A stretch of 64,000 bases of DNA from Pyrocephalus nanus. Its lineage: Eukaryota > Chordata > Aves > Passeriformes > Tyrannidae. A program made the translations under genes and the position numbers. Below are positions 15,101 to 26,102 of this stretch, in pieces; position 1 is the first letter of the stretch; every line of letters begins with the position of its first letter. The stretch lies in contig CM076263.1 of NCBI GenBank assembly GCA_038380795.1, forward strand, positions 14,498,709-14,562,708, read 5' to 3'. The notes under the pieces are model-generated. The model saw only the letters and a program-made list of their open reading frames with translations, searched no databases and was not told where the DNA came from.

Positions 15101-18100
15101 TGTAACCTTTAAAACATGAATTGAAAATGTATTCTTTAACTATTTACTTTTAGGAAAAAGAAAATATTGAAGAGTAGAAATGCACTTGCTGGCCATCACC
15201 TCTGCTCAATGTAGGTATTTAGGACTGTACGTTTCAAGTTTTACCAGCTCACACACAAATTGTAAGTATTCACATAAAAGAAAGCACTCACGCAAAATTT
15301 CCATGATCAAAGGGCTGGGACATTGTTCCTATGAGGAAAGACTGCAGGTTCTTTTCTCCCCAGAGAACAGAAGTCTTGGGGATAGGGATATCTCATCACA
15401 GTATTCTAGTGCTGTCAAGAGAACCGGGAGAGGTTTCATTTTAATACATGATAAATTTTTTTCAGTGACCACAACCAACCTCCCCACCTACATGGTGGAG
15501 TCCCTCTTGCTGGAGGTTTTCCAGATGCAATTAGACAGGGTGCTCAGTAGTCTCACCCTTACTCTGTGTTCTATGAAAGGTGAAATCAGATAAGTCTCAC
15601 AGTCTTGGGCAGTCTTGGGCAGTCTAACTGGAAATCTTGATCGAAGTATCCCCAACACTGCTGTAAGAATCCATACATGGGACAGCTGCATGTGTACCAA
15701 AGTATCTCACACTAATGTTGCCAGGTAAGGTATCAGCAATGTTTCACACTCTGGGCCGTACAGCAGCTAATAATGTAAGCACATATTCATCTGTACTTCC
15801 TGGGGACTCAAACCCTTCAGCTGAATAAGAACTGCCATAAGCACCAACTGCAACACAGAGACGCTCCGTAATCCAAATCCTTCTGCCAGGCACTGGGGGA
15901 GATTTGACAGTCAAAATATATGTTTAAATATGCATTCATTTAAATAATCTTGCTCAGCTCATCATTCCAGAGATGATCTGAAAAGGGGGAAAACCTGGCA
16001 AAGTTCTGGCACTACATTTAGGTTGCAATTTTTTCCTTCTAGATTTGATCATTTTCCCTAAGGATCAATCTGCAAATGCCTCTTAGCAAGAGTATCTTGG
16101 TATCATCACCCAATTTGCATCATATGTAAAAAATTACAAACTCCTTTACTACATCATGCGAGGGTATGGAGAGAACTTGCTAGCAAGACCCAGGATTACA
16201 CCATTTTCAGTGAACTTCAGGAGGACTTGGGGAAATAAGTTAATTTCTATTTCTGTGTGTCTTTCTATTTCTAGGAGCCTCACTGAATAACTGCTCACCA
16301 ATAAATGAAGGTTAATCAAACTGTCCTACACAGGCTTGAGGCTTAGCCACTAGTAATTTTATATTTAAGATTTTATCTTCAGTCAAGATTTTAAGCAAAA
16401 ATTCCAATTAATTTAATAGAAACCCAGCATCTGATACACAGTTTTGCATTGCTGACTAGGCAAAGTGAACCAGATCTTGGCTTCAGTTAAGACAACCGAT
16501 GTTATCAAACAAAACAGTGAAAGTAGCAGCCTGTACCTACAGCAAGTGATAAAGAGACGTTTCAAGTCACAGTTGTTGACTTTTTTTTCTTTAAAGAAAC
16601 TAATAAACGTAGACAACCCCCAACTGTGGATCTAATAAATCTGAAGTGCTGTTCAAATTCTTTAGAGCTGGTAGAACAGAGTGACAATAGCTTTTCCCTT
16701 CAACTTGCTTCTTCATTGACATGCTAAGGATATGTGAAAAGAAGAAAACAAAACAAACCCACCAAAAAATGCAAGAAAACAAAGCAAACCAAAACCAACA
16801 CAAAACCCCAAGAAGGACTGGCACCATAATGATTGTATTTGCCTTAACTCTGGTCAGGAAAAGATGTTTTTACTTCTGTTTCATTTTGTCAGGGATCAGT
16901 GACAATTGCCTTTAAAAAGTAGTAACTAGGAAAGCAAAGAGGGAGTCAACTCAACTAATGAGAAAGCATAGGAATATGCCTCTACCTCAAATAGGTCTAG
17001 CCTAAATCTGGCATGCTCCACTCCTTGAAAATAGGATTGTCTCAGTTTCTTTATCCTTTACTGTAAAAACTGCTGCACTCAGTATATCCAGACTGACTTT
17101 CAGACTCATTAACAGTATTTGATCCTCAACAGTGTTCACCAGAAGGAATTTCATTTAAAAGTCCCAGCACTGCCATCAACCCCTGTCTTCCAAGCTAATG
17201 TGTTTCTTTTCTGCCTGATATATTTTTATGCAAAATATTTTTTTATTTATTGCATGTAATGTAGACTATACTTTTTAACTTTTTAGCTTGCAAAAAAGGC
17301 ATTAAAAAGTTAATTCTGGAAACTTTTGAATTAAAGAAAGAAACCCAAAAAACTCTTTCTTCAAATGTTAAGGAAAATCTCCCTTTGAGTAACCCTAGAA
17401 CTTGTGAAGAAGAATTGAGGCTTTTGAAGCAGTGTCATTTCAGTCTGCAGAATAAGCCTCACTGATTATTTACTGCAGTGCATAGCTGTTGAAGTTGTAC
17501 GTGTTGAATGGTGACCTTAGGAGCATGGTACACTAGAAAAAGGGCTAAAGCTATAAAGGGTTATTATTAATTCCCCAATGGCACATCCCACCTAAAATAC
17601 CACAGGAAAAAAGAGCTTAACAGTAACACTGTGACAAATGTCATACTGAATCAAGGGCACATCAGCTACCATGAGCTTTAATTACACTCTAGGCTGACCA
17701 GAGCACAGTGTTTTGATCTGCACTGGCAATCACATCTTGCTACTCCAGTAACCTTATGGCCTTATAACTCAAAGGTTTTCAGGATCCACCACAGTCTCCA
17801 TTGTGGCCTTGTTGGGGAAAGTGGATGATAAGGAAAGGGAAGTAAGGCCAAGCAGATCTGTATTTCTAGAAAGATACTCTGTGGTGCTTTGTGTGTGATT
17901 CCAGTGACTATCAGCAAAATCAGGCTTGAGGGAAAAAGAACCATTTGCTGTGAACTGCAAAAGGATCTGAAGGAGCAATTGCAAGCCTCAAGACCTGTAA
18001 CCAGATGTACAGTTGCCACATCCCTCCTCCCACCACCAATCTGTCAGGTACTGTAATTCACAGTCAAAACCAGGATTTCCAAGTCAAGTATTGTCAATTT

Positions 18101-21100
18101 TTTCATATTTGACTAGAAAAGAAGAGCCTTAATAACCTTGTTTTGTATACGCTTACCAAAAGTTCGCTCAAGTCTGAAACAAGCAAGCCAAAAAAAGCAT
18201 AAATAGGTCTATCCAAAATTCAACGAGTGGGCTACAGAATTTGCCATCATAGCATAATCAGAAAAAAACAGCTTGATGGATGACACTTGGTTTTCCAAAC
18301 TTCTTGTCATTTCCATTTTTTGCATTTTTTTACTACTGCAGCAACTATAAACGACTTTTCTACATGTAAAAGGCATCTTAGGCCTTGCAGCAAAGCCAAA
18401 GAATAATAAATAAGAGATCTTAAATAAGAAGATTTGACTGATGTGCAGTAAAAGAGAAAAAAGCATAGAAAGGAACCTCAATTTTTACTGGTATTGTTCT
18501 TAAATTGATCAAATCTGTACAATGTCACAAAGAAAACTTCAGAGGGGAAAGTGACAGATTAAGACGATTAAAAAACCTTTAGGATAGAGGAAAATAGTGA
18601 AAATGCTAGAGGCTAGAGACAAACCCCAGGAAGGTAGTTCACTTTCACGCGCTGGATTACAGAACACAGCTAAGAGCATGAAAAAATATAGATAGGGTAG
18701 TAATATTTCACAAATAGTCATGTTATTGGTGGTTTAATGGGCATACACAGAACAGAAGTCAAATGGGAAGAGGTGTGTAACTGAATTCTCCTTGCTTAGC
18801 AAGAGCAATGAGTTCAGATGTGAAAGTCAGTCAGTCACTGAAGTGACAAAGAACAGCAGAGGTCAAGGCTTTTGGGACTAAAACATGTTCACGCTTAGGG
18901 CAGGAAGGAAAAAGAGGAAAAGTGGGTGGCAAGAGGAAGAAGAGGCAAATTGAAGACTGTGACATGAAACTTGTAAGTAAGAAGTAGGTGAAGAGACCAA
19001 CTTGAAAGGAAAGGGTGACAAGGGCAACTCAATCGTATCCCCCTCCCTTAACAGGCCTAATTGTCATGATATGTCTAGACAGTCATGCCAAGAGCCCTGG
19101 CTACCTTATTTGCTTTCTTTGCAGTCTGACATCCCATACATTATAAGCTACCTGCAGGTCATTCTACAATCATTGTAGAAGCTTAAAATTAAAAAATATA
19201 AACATGAGATATGCTGACAGTATGTTACTCAATGTTAAACTGAAATTCCCAGTGATCATTAAACTAACACCATAGAATCACAGAATTAGATTTGAAGGGA
19301 TATTAATATTTCATCTAGTTCCAATCTCCCTGCCATGGGCAGGGACACCTTCCAAAAGACCAGGTTGCTGAAAGCTCTGTCCAACCTGGCCTTGAACACT
19401 GCCATGGATGGAGCACCCCCAATTTTTCTGGGCAATCTATTCCAGATCCCCACTACTCTCTGAATAAAGAACTCCTTCCTAATACCTAATCTGAATCTCT
19501 CCTCTTTTATTTTAAATCCATTCCCCCTTGTCCCATCACTACATGCCCTTGTAAACATTCCCTCTCCAGCTTTCTCCTTGGCCCTGTTTAGATACTGAAA
19601 GGTGGCTAAAAGGTCTCCAATAATACATTGATATCTTGATTTGTGTGGATCTCTTAAATAACCTGAAGCCCTACAATAGGAAGGGTGATTTATAAATTAC
19701 CCCTCAAGATTAACATTACCCTCTTGACTATTAACTCTCAAAATATCCATTCTCTTCCCATTTTTGCCTAGCATGCTTATTCTTTAAAAACACTTATGAA
19801 CCCACACACCTTTTACTTATATGTATCTATCTATATTTGATGTTGCACAGGGACTGAAGGTATGGCATTACACTTGTTCACACAGTATGAGATTGATTTG
19901 TTTGCTGTAAATGGCTGAGTTCTAAGAATGTTGCATAAAGTTATCTCAACACATTGCCAGAAAAATCCTCATCCCAACATGATCAAATTTCATCCTGTGT
20001 TCAAATAAGCTTAGTGGCAGGAGCTATGGAACGAACCACTACTGAAAAGTGTCTTTGAGGACCTTACATAACAATTATTCCCTAATAAAAATGGAAGATA
20101 ATTATGGCTGCAAATATGAGGTACCCTGCATTGGCAAGATCGTATCTGCGAGTGTTCATTAGGGGCTCACTTGCAAAGAGCATTCTTTTTGTCTTAAAAA
20201 ATTAAGCCAGATATGGCATCATCAAAAAATAAATTTATTGAGATGTTGGCTTACAAAGGAGGAAAAGCACTGGCATTAAGATAGCAAACAAGTTAAAAGT
20301 TCCAAAGTACACCTTAGTCCCATCATAGACCACTGGAAAAAAGGAGAAATCATTCCACCAAATAATAAATAGTTGTTTGTTCAAGAGTTCGCATGCATCA
20401 TCTGTAGCCTGTTTGGAACTTATTAAATCTCTGAAGTCCAGAAATCAAGTCCCTGAATTTCAGGCCAAATTTCCAGCCCAAAAATATCCCGTGCCTCCTT
20501 AGGTATTAGTCATCAGCAGGAAACAGGTGCGATGCAGAAAATGCACTTAAAAAGGTGAGAGAACAGCGCATTATTTCGTTTATTGGCACTCCAGCTTTCA
20601 GTACTTCTAACGAGCTGACAGAGGAACAGAAGCCAACAGCGAGTCACTGGCGAACTGCCACGCTGCGAGGGAAAGAGCCGGCAAGTTCCTCGTTCTACGC
20701 CACTCCGCCGAGCAGCCTCGCCCCCTCCCGGCACCGCAGCCCCCGCCGCCGCCGGCCCGGCCGGGGGATGGATGCGGGGCGGCGGCAGCTCCCGGGGCCG
20801 GCAGCAGCTCCTCCCGCTGCGGGCCGGGGGGAGCGCAGCGCCGTCCCCATCGCGGCCGCCCCGCCGGTGCCGCCGAGCGGGAGGCGGCGGTGCGGAAGGG
20901 CTGCGGCCGGCGCCCGGTTACTCACCATCTCCTGCCTCAGGAGCTGAAGTTTCGCCTCCAGACGGGCCAGCGCGGCGGCGCGGCGGTGCCGGGGGCCGGG
21001 GTCCGCGGCGGGCCGGGCCGGGAGCTCTTCCCCGCGCAGGGGCCGCGCCAGGCTCTCGGGCACTTTGCGCCCCAGCTTCTGCTCGACGTCGCGGAGGTCA

Positions 21101-21111
21101 GGCGGCTCCAT
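2800..21111 (-). CDS. LURAP1L: LURAP1L, leucine rich adaptor protein 1-like (two coding exons)
   Basis: The CDS joins 20926-21111 and 2800-3174 (minus), giving 186 codons. The donor is GTGAGT after ATG at 20926, and the acceptor ends TTATAG just before GTT at 3174; the join is phase 0. The N-terminus (PDLRDVEQKLGRKVPESLAR) and C-terminus (YYCFG) match the vertebrate LURAP1L family. The middle, about residues 46-90, is a Leu-rich heptad-like stretch crossing the splice site, consistent with a coiled-coil adaptor. A Ser-rich segment and an acidic tail follow. Human LURAP1L is about 228 residues; the bird protein is shorter because the Gly/Ser-rich low-complexity block after the N-terminal motif is missing. 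The paralogue LURAP1 is reported as an NF-kappaB activator and MYO18A/MRCK adaptor; the function of LURAP1L is poorly known. The start was chosen by family alignment; an in-frame ATG 51 codons upstream (21264) is less likely. Confidence 0.95.
9387..9409. repeat. Poly(A) run
   Basis: This is a 23-base uninterrupted A-run in the LURAP1L intron. Similar runs lie at 3321-3338 and 4115-4133. No retrosequence body with target duplications was seen beside them, so they are listed as simple repeats. Confidence 0.8.
10560..10745. repeat. A/C low-complexity tract, (AAAC)-like
   Basis: About 185 bases consist almost wholly of A and C in irregular units such as AAAC, AAACC and AACAA. The complementary strand is G/T-rich and gives an artefactual hydrophobic open frame. 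It is intronic in LURAP1L and probably length-polymorphic. Confidence 0.8.
13311..13561 (-). mobile_element. CR1 LINE fragment (3' end)
   Basis: This CR1 3' fragment is in reverse orientation. The terminal ATTCTGTGAT-like motif of the element appears reverse-complemented at the left edge (CAGAATCACAGCATCACAGA). It is followed by the characteristic 3' region of avian CR1, including the stretch reading CTCTCTGGGCAGCCTGTTCC on the plus strand. It is 5'-truncated, as most CR1 copies are, and carries no open frame. Confidence 0.85.
15295..15600 (+). mobile_element. Decayed CR1 LINE fragment (3' part of ORF2)
   Basis: Forward-oriented CR1 remnant. The plus-strand translation contains MIKGLGHCSYEERLQVL, which resembles the CR1 ORF2 segment around GLEHLSYEERL. 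Further on, EVFQMQLDRVLSSL resembles the C-terminal EVFKARLDGALSNL of CR1. Frameshifts and internal loss mark it as an old, inactive copy. No clean 3' UTR tail remains. Confidence 0.75.
19271..19620 (-). mobile_element. CR1 LINE fragment (3' end)
   Basis: Reverse-oriented CR1 3' fragment of about 350 bases. The left edge carries the reverse-complemented terminal motif (CATAGAATCACAGAATT). The minus-strand translation gives the CR1 ORF2 C-terminus, including RLGIRKEFFIQRVVGIWNRL and VFKARLDRAFSNL. This is one of the better-preserved copies in the window. The insertion is 5'-truncated and lies in the LURAP1L intron. Confidence 0.9.
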
Positions 21112-21560
21112 GGCTCGCCCGGCACGGGCCTGCGGAGGCGGCGGCAGCGCCGGCTCTACCCGCGCCCGCCCGGCCGCTGCCGGCGCGCGGAGGCGCCGAG
21201 ATCCACGGCGGCCTCGCCGCGCGGGGGACCCGCCGCGGGCTCGGGCATCTCCCGGGCGCACCAAACCCTGCCGCCCCCTCCCCGGCCCTGCTCTGCTCTG
21301 CCGCCGCGGGGAACGGCGACGGCGAGCAGGCGGGGGCCACGGTGGGAAACGGACGGCGAGGCACCCCGACAGCTGCCGGCCCGGACAGCGCGACCCGAGT
21401 CATCGCGTCCCGCCCGGCTGCAACTTTAAAGCCGCGGGCAGGTGGAAGAGGCGCGGCGCGGCCCTCCCACCGCCCTGCCCGGGCAGGACGCGCGGCCGCG
21501 GGGCGCCCCCGCACGGCGGGGACTGCGCTCGGGAGCTGCGTGTGCCCTCGGCGGAGAGAG
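20640..21560. promoter_or_regulatory. LURAP1L: CpG island at the LURAP1L promoter and first exon
   Basis: About 900 bases of very GC- and CpG-dense sequence stand out sharply from the AT-rich surroundings. The island covers exon 1, the start of the intron and the presumed 5' UTR and core promoter above 21111. GC-box-like cores are frequent and I see no convincing TATA box, which suggests a dispersed, TATA-less promoter. Many long open frames on both strands here are by-products of high GC. The transcription start cannot be fixed by eye. Confidence 0.9.
20926..21111 (-). CDS. LURAP1L: LURAP1L exon 1 (first coding exon)
   Basis: This exon encodes residues 1-62. It begins MEPPDLRDVEQKLGRKVPES, the conserved N-terminal motif of LURAP1/LURAP1L proteins. 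A short Pro/Ala/Arg-rich linker follows, then the start of the coiled coil (LARLEAKLQLLRQEM). The donor is ATG followed by GTGAGT. The linker replaces the long Gly/Ser-rich insertion of the mammalian orthologue. Confidence 0.95.
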
Positions 21561-21598
21561 AGGAGAGACGGGGGAGAGGAAAGAAGGAAAAAGGAAAA

Positions 21599-21785
21599 TT
21601 AAAAAAAAAAAAAAAAAACAAAACAAAACAAAAAACCCACAAAAACAAAAACAAAAAAAAAAAAAAAAGAGAGAGAGAAAAAAAAAAGGGGAGGGGGGAG
21701 AAGAGAGGAAATTAAAGGAGGAGAGAGACTGAAGGAAAAGAGGGGAAAAAACCCAAACAAAACCAAAACAAAAACCCAAGAGAAA
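21599..21785. repeat. A-rich / polypurine tract upstream of LURAP1L
   Basis: About 185 bases of A-runs interrupted by C, then AG-rich purine blocks, then AAAC-like units. It abuts the upstream edge of the CpG island. Read on the gene's strand it is a T/C-rich tract about 490-675 bases above the start codon. Open frames across it (poly-Lys or poly-Phe) are artefacts. Confidence 0.85.
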
Positions 21786-21789
21786 ATTA

Positions 21790-23355
21790 ACTGGTCTCCA
21801 ATCCTAACAGGGCTAGAAGCATAAGTATAGTGCAAATGACACTCGTCAAACAGGTTTTATATTAGGCAAGCTGATTCCTCCCCAAAACTCCCTTTGTTTT
21901 TATTATTTTTGTAACCCTCGTCCTCTGTAAGAAGCAAAGTTTGCGACCTGAGCCTGTTGCTCTGATGGCAAGGCACATGTTGGCCGTGTAGATAGCAGTG
22001 CTGGATGTGTCCTGTAGCCAGCTCCTTGTCCCATGGTGCTGCTGCATACACCTGTCACAGCACTGAAAAACCTTTTAGGAGCAAAGGTGTGAACAGCTAC
22101 ATCCGTGGAGCTACAGCAGATGCCTGTCGAGGCTGAGAGGGTGAGGCCACCAACCTTGAATGCCAGGTCCTGTAAAGCATCTAGAATCACAAAAAATAGT
22201 GTGGTGAGCATGGGAAAACAAAATGTTGTTACATCAAACTGGATGCTCTCTTCGAAATTATTTCATCAGTACTTTAAAATCTAAGATTTATTGATCAGAG
22301 AACTTTGCAAGGGTTTAGTACAGTCAAGCAAAAAATCCACAAATGTATCTGATAATCTTAAAGGTGCAGTGATTTTAGACCAGGACCCTTATTGTATCAC
22401 TATAATCATCTGGAAGTCCTTTGTGTGAGACGTGCAAAGACATTTTTTTCTCTTATATTTACCAGTAATGTTTAGTTCAGATGACAAAAACCCCATCAGT
22501 ATTTTTTAGGAAAGAAAGGCAAAAGCAGCCACACACATAAAATCATAATCTTCCTTCTTAGTGTCACCACTACCAAATATGTCCTACAATTATATGGATA
22601 TTTAAAGACCAGTTTCTATATAGTCTCAAATTAGTATTGTTTATGCCATTCTGTAGATTAGTAAGAAAACCACTGAAGTTCTTCCTCTATGAGCTATGGA
22701 TGCCTTGATAAGTAAAAGCCCAAGTTTATATCACTGTTGTTGGTAGGACATTGAACTATAAAAGGACAATTCTTTACTAGACAAGAAGCACTAAAAAAGT
22801 CATGATTCAACTATATTCAAACTTTCTTTTTGAACATATTTTTTAAAAAATATGAAAATTTAATATTATTTTTCAAAAATGTTTCAGGTAACCTGAATTA
22901 TCAAATTTTTATAAATGAAACTGTAAGAAGAAATAGTCCAAAGTTTTATGCTAGTTTAAAAAAAAAAAGTTCATAGCAATAAAAAGTTCCCCAAATCCTA
23001 CTGTAAATAACCAAAAACAATGGAAAGAAACCCTTTCTGTTATTCTGTATAAGCAACATTCAGAAAGTAAACTACATAATCTACTCTATGTGTTCATGAA
23101 TTTATGCTTTACAGTCTGGTGACCTGATTCTTACCTCATTGGCCTTGCATCAGTGTAACAGTTAGCAAGTCCATGGGTATACTCTTGAATTGCAAAGATA
23201 AAGGTCACCTTGCTAAATCTTCAGTGTTGTCAATTTGCTAAATGAATAAGTATTTCAAGGAAACAGGTTTATTTTTAAAGAAACAAAATCAGTAAACAGT
23301 AAGCAAATAACATTCTTATCTGTGGTTCAGCTCCTCTACCTTAATTTAATTTATC
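21790..23355. other. 5' flank of LURAP1L, no gene recognised
   Basis: 21880-22210 is less AT-rich and has a 102-codon minus-strand open frame with no recognisable domain or splice context. The rest is ordinary AT-rich DNA up to the CR1 element that begins at 23358. Confidence 0.5.
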
Positions 23356-23357
23356 TC

Positions 23358-24670
23358 TTAAGTTGGAAGGTGCCCACAAGGATCATCTAGTTCAACTCCC
23401 TGCTCCTTACAGGATTACCTAATACTAAAACATCTGACAGAGCATCACCCAGACAATGCTTGGCCTCTGACAAACTTGGCGCTGTGACCACTTCTATGGG
23501 GGGCCTGTTCCAGTGACCAACCACTCTCTTGACAAAGAACACTTTCCTGATGTTCAACATGAATTTCCCCGATGAATCTTCACTCTGTTTCCTCGTGTCC
23601 TGTTGCATAGGAGAAAGCAGATCGTCTTCCATGAGGAAGCTGTAGTGTCTGGTAAGGACAGCCCTCAACCTTCTCCAAGGTGAACAAAGAGTGACCTCAG
23701 CTGCTCTCATATGCCGTGTCCTCGAGGCCTGTCACCACCTCCGTCACTCTAATAGTCTGATACACTCTAATAGTCTGATGTCCTTCTTTTACTGAGGGGC
23801 CCAGAAATGCTCACAGGACTTGAGATGGGCTCCACCAGCACATGTAGGGTGGGACAGTCACCTCGTTTGACCAGCTGACAATGCTGTGCTTGATGCACCA
23901 CAGGACACGTCTGGCTCTTTTGGCCACAAGGACATACTGTTGACTCATATCCAACTTGCCACCCACCCAAACCAAGAAATCTCTTTCTTTGACGCTTCTC
24001 TCCAGTCTCTCCATCAATTATGTATAAGCAGGATTACTCTGTCCCAGGTGGAGAATCTGGCCTTTAGTCTTGTCAAATTTCATGCACTGGGTGATCACTC
24101 AGCTCTCTAGTTTATCCTCATCTCTCTGTAAGACCTCTCTACTCTTGAGGGATTTCGTAGTTCCTCCTATTGTAGTATAATTGGCAAACAATGTACATTT
24201 AATTCCTGCATCCAGGTAATTTGTAAAACTACTGAGGAGCACTGGCCCTAAAATTGAACCCTGGGGAACCCACTGGTGTCTGGCTGCCAGCCTGATATAA
24301 CCTCATTGACTGACTTATCAGCCAATGGCTCACCCAACATATTATGAACTTGACTAGCTGTGTGCTGGACATTTTGTCCAAAAGGACACTGTGAGAGACC
24401 ATATCAAAAGCTTTGTTTAAATTGAAGGGCCTACATCTATTGTCTTTCCTTGGACAAGTAGATGGGTGACTTTGTCGTAAAAGGAAACTAAGTTAGTGAA
24501 GCAGGACTTTTCCCTCAAGAACCAGTGCTGGCTATGGTCAATGACTGTATTGTGTCTTGAGTGTTTTTCACTAACTTCCAGAAAAATTTTACAAGTCACT
24601 GACGTGAAACTGACAGGCCTGTAATTACCAGAGTCTTCCTTCCTACACTTCTTCAAAATTGGGAGATCAT
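23358..24670 (-). mobile_element. CR1 LINE, 3' portion (ORF2 C-terminal half and tail)
   Basis: Reverse-oriented CR1 carrying the 3' half of ORF2 with frameshifts. Minus-strand peptides match the CR1 reverse-transcriptase region: KEDSGNYRPVSFTSV near 24640, KSCFTNLVSFYDKVTHLL near 24530, KLDMSQQYVLVAKRA near 23950 and RKVFFVKRVVGHWNRPP near 23530. The element is interrupted at 24670 by a solo LTR and resumes at 26103. It is inactive. Confidence 0.9.
23745..23780. repeat. 18 bp tandem duplication inside CR1
   Basis: The 18-base unit CACTCTAATAGTCTGATA occurs twice head to tail, with only the last base differing in the second copy. It lies inside the CR1 coding remnant and looks like a local replication-slippage duplication after insertion. 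Confidence 0.9.
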
Positions 24671-26102
24671 TGTTGTGGTTTTACCCACCAGCCCATCCCT
24701 GGGGCTGAGGATGGTTTTGTCCAGGTGATTTCCAGACAAAAAGGCCAATCAAAAGTTCAGTGATGCCTTTGCTAATTACATCTTTAAGAAAATGGAAGAG
24801 AAGACTTGTTGCGCAGTTGAAATTAGGAGCGGCAGCCATGTAGAAGGGCGGCGAGCCTGAAGAGGGCTAAGGCCCTCTCCTCCCTTGGCTTGGGCCTGGG
24901 AGGGGCAAGTGTGGCACTGAAGTCCCCCCTTCTCTCTTGTAAGAGAGTGAAATAAAAAAAACTTTAGAAAGACTGACTACTTGGACAAGAAGCCGCTGCA
25001 GAGAGATTCCAACAAAGAGATAAGGGACTTCCAAGGTTGAAGCTGGCAGCCGGAGGAGAGAGAAGAAAAGTTCAAAGAGGGGAGAGCTGTTTCTTCCCTT
25101 TTAACTCTCTCCATTTAACAGGGAAAAGACTGCTACCTTCAAAAGTTTGTTGGGGTGAGGAGACCCCCATGCGGCTCCCAGAGGAGCTTGTGAATGTACC
25201 AAAGAATCGAGACTTCATAAAAAGGACTGAGATAAGGCAGAAACCTGTTGAAGATTTGTAACTCTGAATATGGCCCTGAGGGGGATGAGGTTCACACTGG
25301 AGTGAGATGGCTCGGGTGAGATACTGGGATCTGTGTATGGGATCCATACTGCTGCTGAAGATTTGTGATCAAACCTACACTGGAGCAAAGAATGGCTCGG
25401 GTACGGATGTTGGGACCTCAGTGAGAGATCCATGCTGCTGGTACTGAAGATTCGTGACTCTGAGAAAACCTCACGCTGGAGCGAGACGGCTCATTTGAGA
25501 TGTTGGGATCCGTGTGTGTGTGGGATCCGTGCTAGACCCATGCCAAGAGGTCTATCAGGGACTATTCTCCCATGGAGAGGGACCTCCATAGGGAAATGGG
25601 TGGATTCATAAGTCTTTATCCCCTGTAACTCTGTGGAAGAAGATCCATGGTAGGCAAGTGTCCCCTTGCGAGTCCATGGAAGGAAGACCTTCAGGACCTG
25701 GGTAACCCCCAGCCTTCGGTCTTAGCCCAGGAGGGGGGTAGGCCCAGCCCTGGAGGCCGACACAGAGCAAGAGAGAGAGATGAAAGAATTCCAGCTGCGA
25801 CGAGGGTGCTGCAGAGTTACTGGAGAGAGAGCTGGAACTCCGAGAATGGAGAATGAGACTGCTTCTCCTCCTTGGACTGATATCTAAAGGGAGGAGAGGT
25901 ATTTCTGTAAATACATAGCACTTTTACCTAAGTAGAATTATTGTAGATATCGTTCTTTAGTAGTTTTTATTTTGTTAATAATAAATGTTCATATTATTTT
26001 CCCCAAATCCTGTCTCTCTTTTATCTGCATAAACCTTCTCTCAACTAGTAGTAATTGTGTGGGGGGTGTGAAAGCAAATTGACCCAGAGCAAAACCACGA
26101 CA
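24671..26102 (+). mobile_element. Solo LTR (ERVL-like) inserted in CR1, 5 bp target duplication
   Basis: This 1432 bp unit begins TGTTGTGGTTTTACCC and ends GCAAAACCACGACA, so its ends form an imperfect inverted repeat with TG...CA termini. It is flanked by perfect 5 bp direct repeats ATCAT (24666-24670 and 26103-26107). CR1 sequence continues on both sides. An AATAAA at 25980-25985, 117 bases before the right end, fits an LTR polyadenylation signal in plus orientation. The TGTTGTGGTTT start and 5 bp duplication resemble avian ERVL-type LTRs; the family name is from memory. No gag, pol or env remnant is present, so it is a solo LTR left by recombination. Confidence 0.85.
25249..25540 (+). repeat. 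Three diverged ~90-105 bp tandem units inside the LTR
   Basis: The unit begins near TGAAGATTTGT, continues through CACTGGAGYGAGAYGGCTCG-like sequence, then GAGATGTTGGGATC and GGGATCCATGCTG. Copies start near 25249, 25356 and 25445. They are diverged, so the array predates or accompanied spread of this LTR family. Confidence 0.75.

Larger units (their letters stand above)
3175..20925 (-). other. LURAP1L: LURAP1L intron 1 (17.75 kb)
   Basis: This is a single large intron with GTGAGT donor at 20925 and TTATAG acceptor at 3175. It holds three CR1 fragments (13.3, 15.3 and 19.3 kb), an (AAAC)-rich tract at 10.56-10.75 kb and several A-runs (3321-3338, 4115-4133, 9387-9409). Outside these I see no exon with family similarity; the open frames are short and compositionally random. 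A large intron in this position is normal for the gene, so regulatory elements may lie here, but none can be named from sequence alone. Confidence 0.85.

Noticed and set aside
20772..21602. Long plus-strand open frames (up to 276 codons) across the CpG island
   Set aside because: They are antisense to LURAP1L exon 1, rich in Arg/Ala/Gly/Pro, and expected from high GC. No domain or conserved motif is present.
21903..22211. 102-codon minus-strand open frame above LURAP1L
   Set aside because: Overlapping frames on the same strand are similar in length and none resembles a known protein; possibly just less AT-rich flank.
24671..26102. A complete endogenous retrovirus
   Set aside because: Only one LTR is present between the target duplications, and no gag, pol or env remnant was found; it is a solo LTR.
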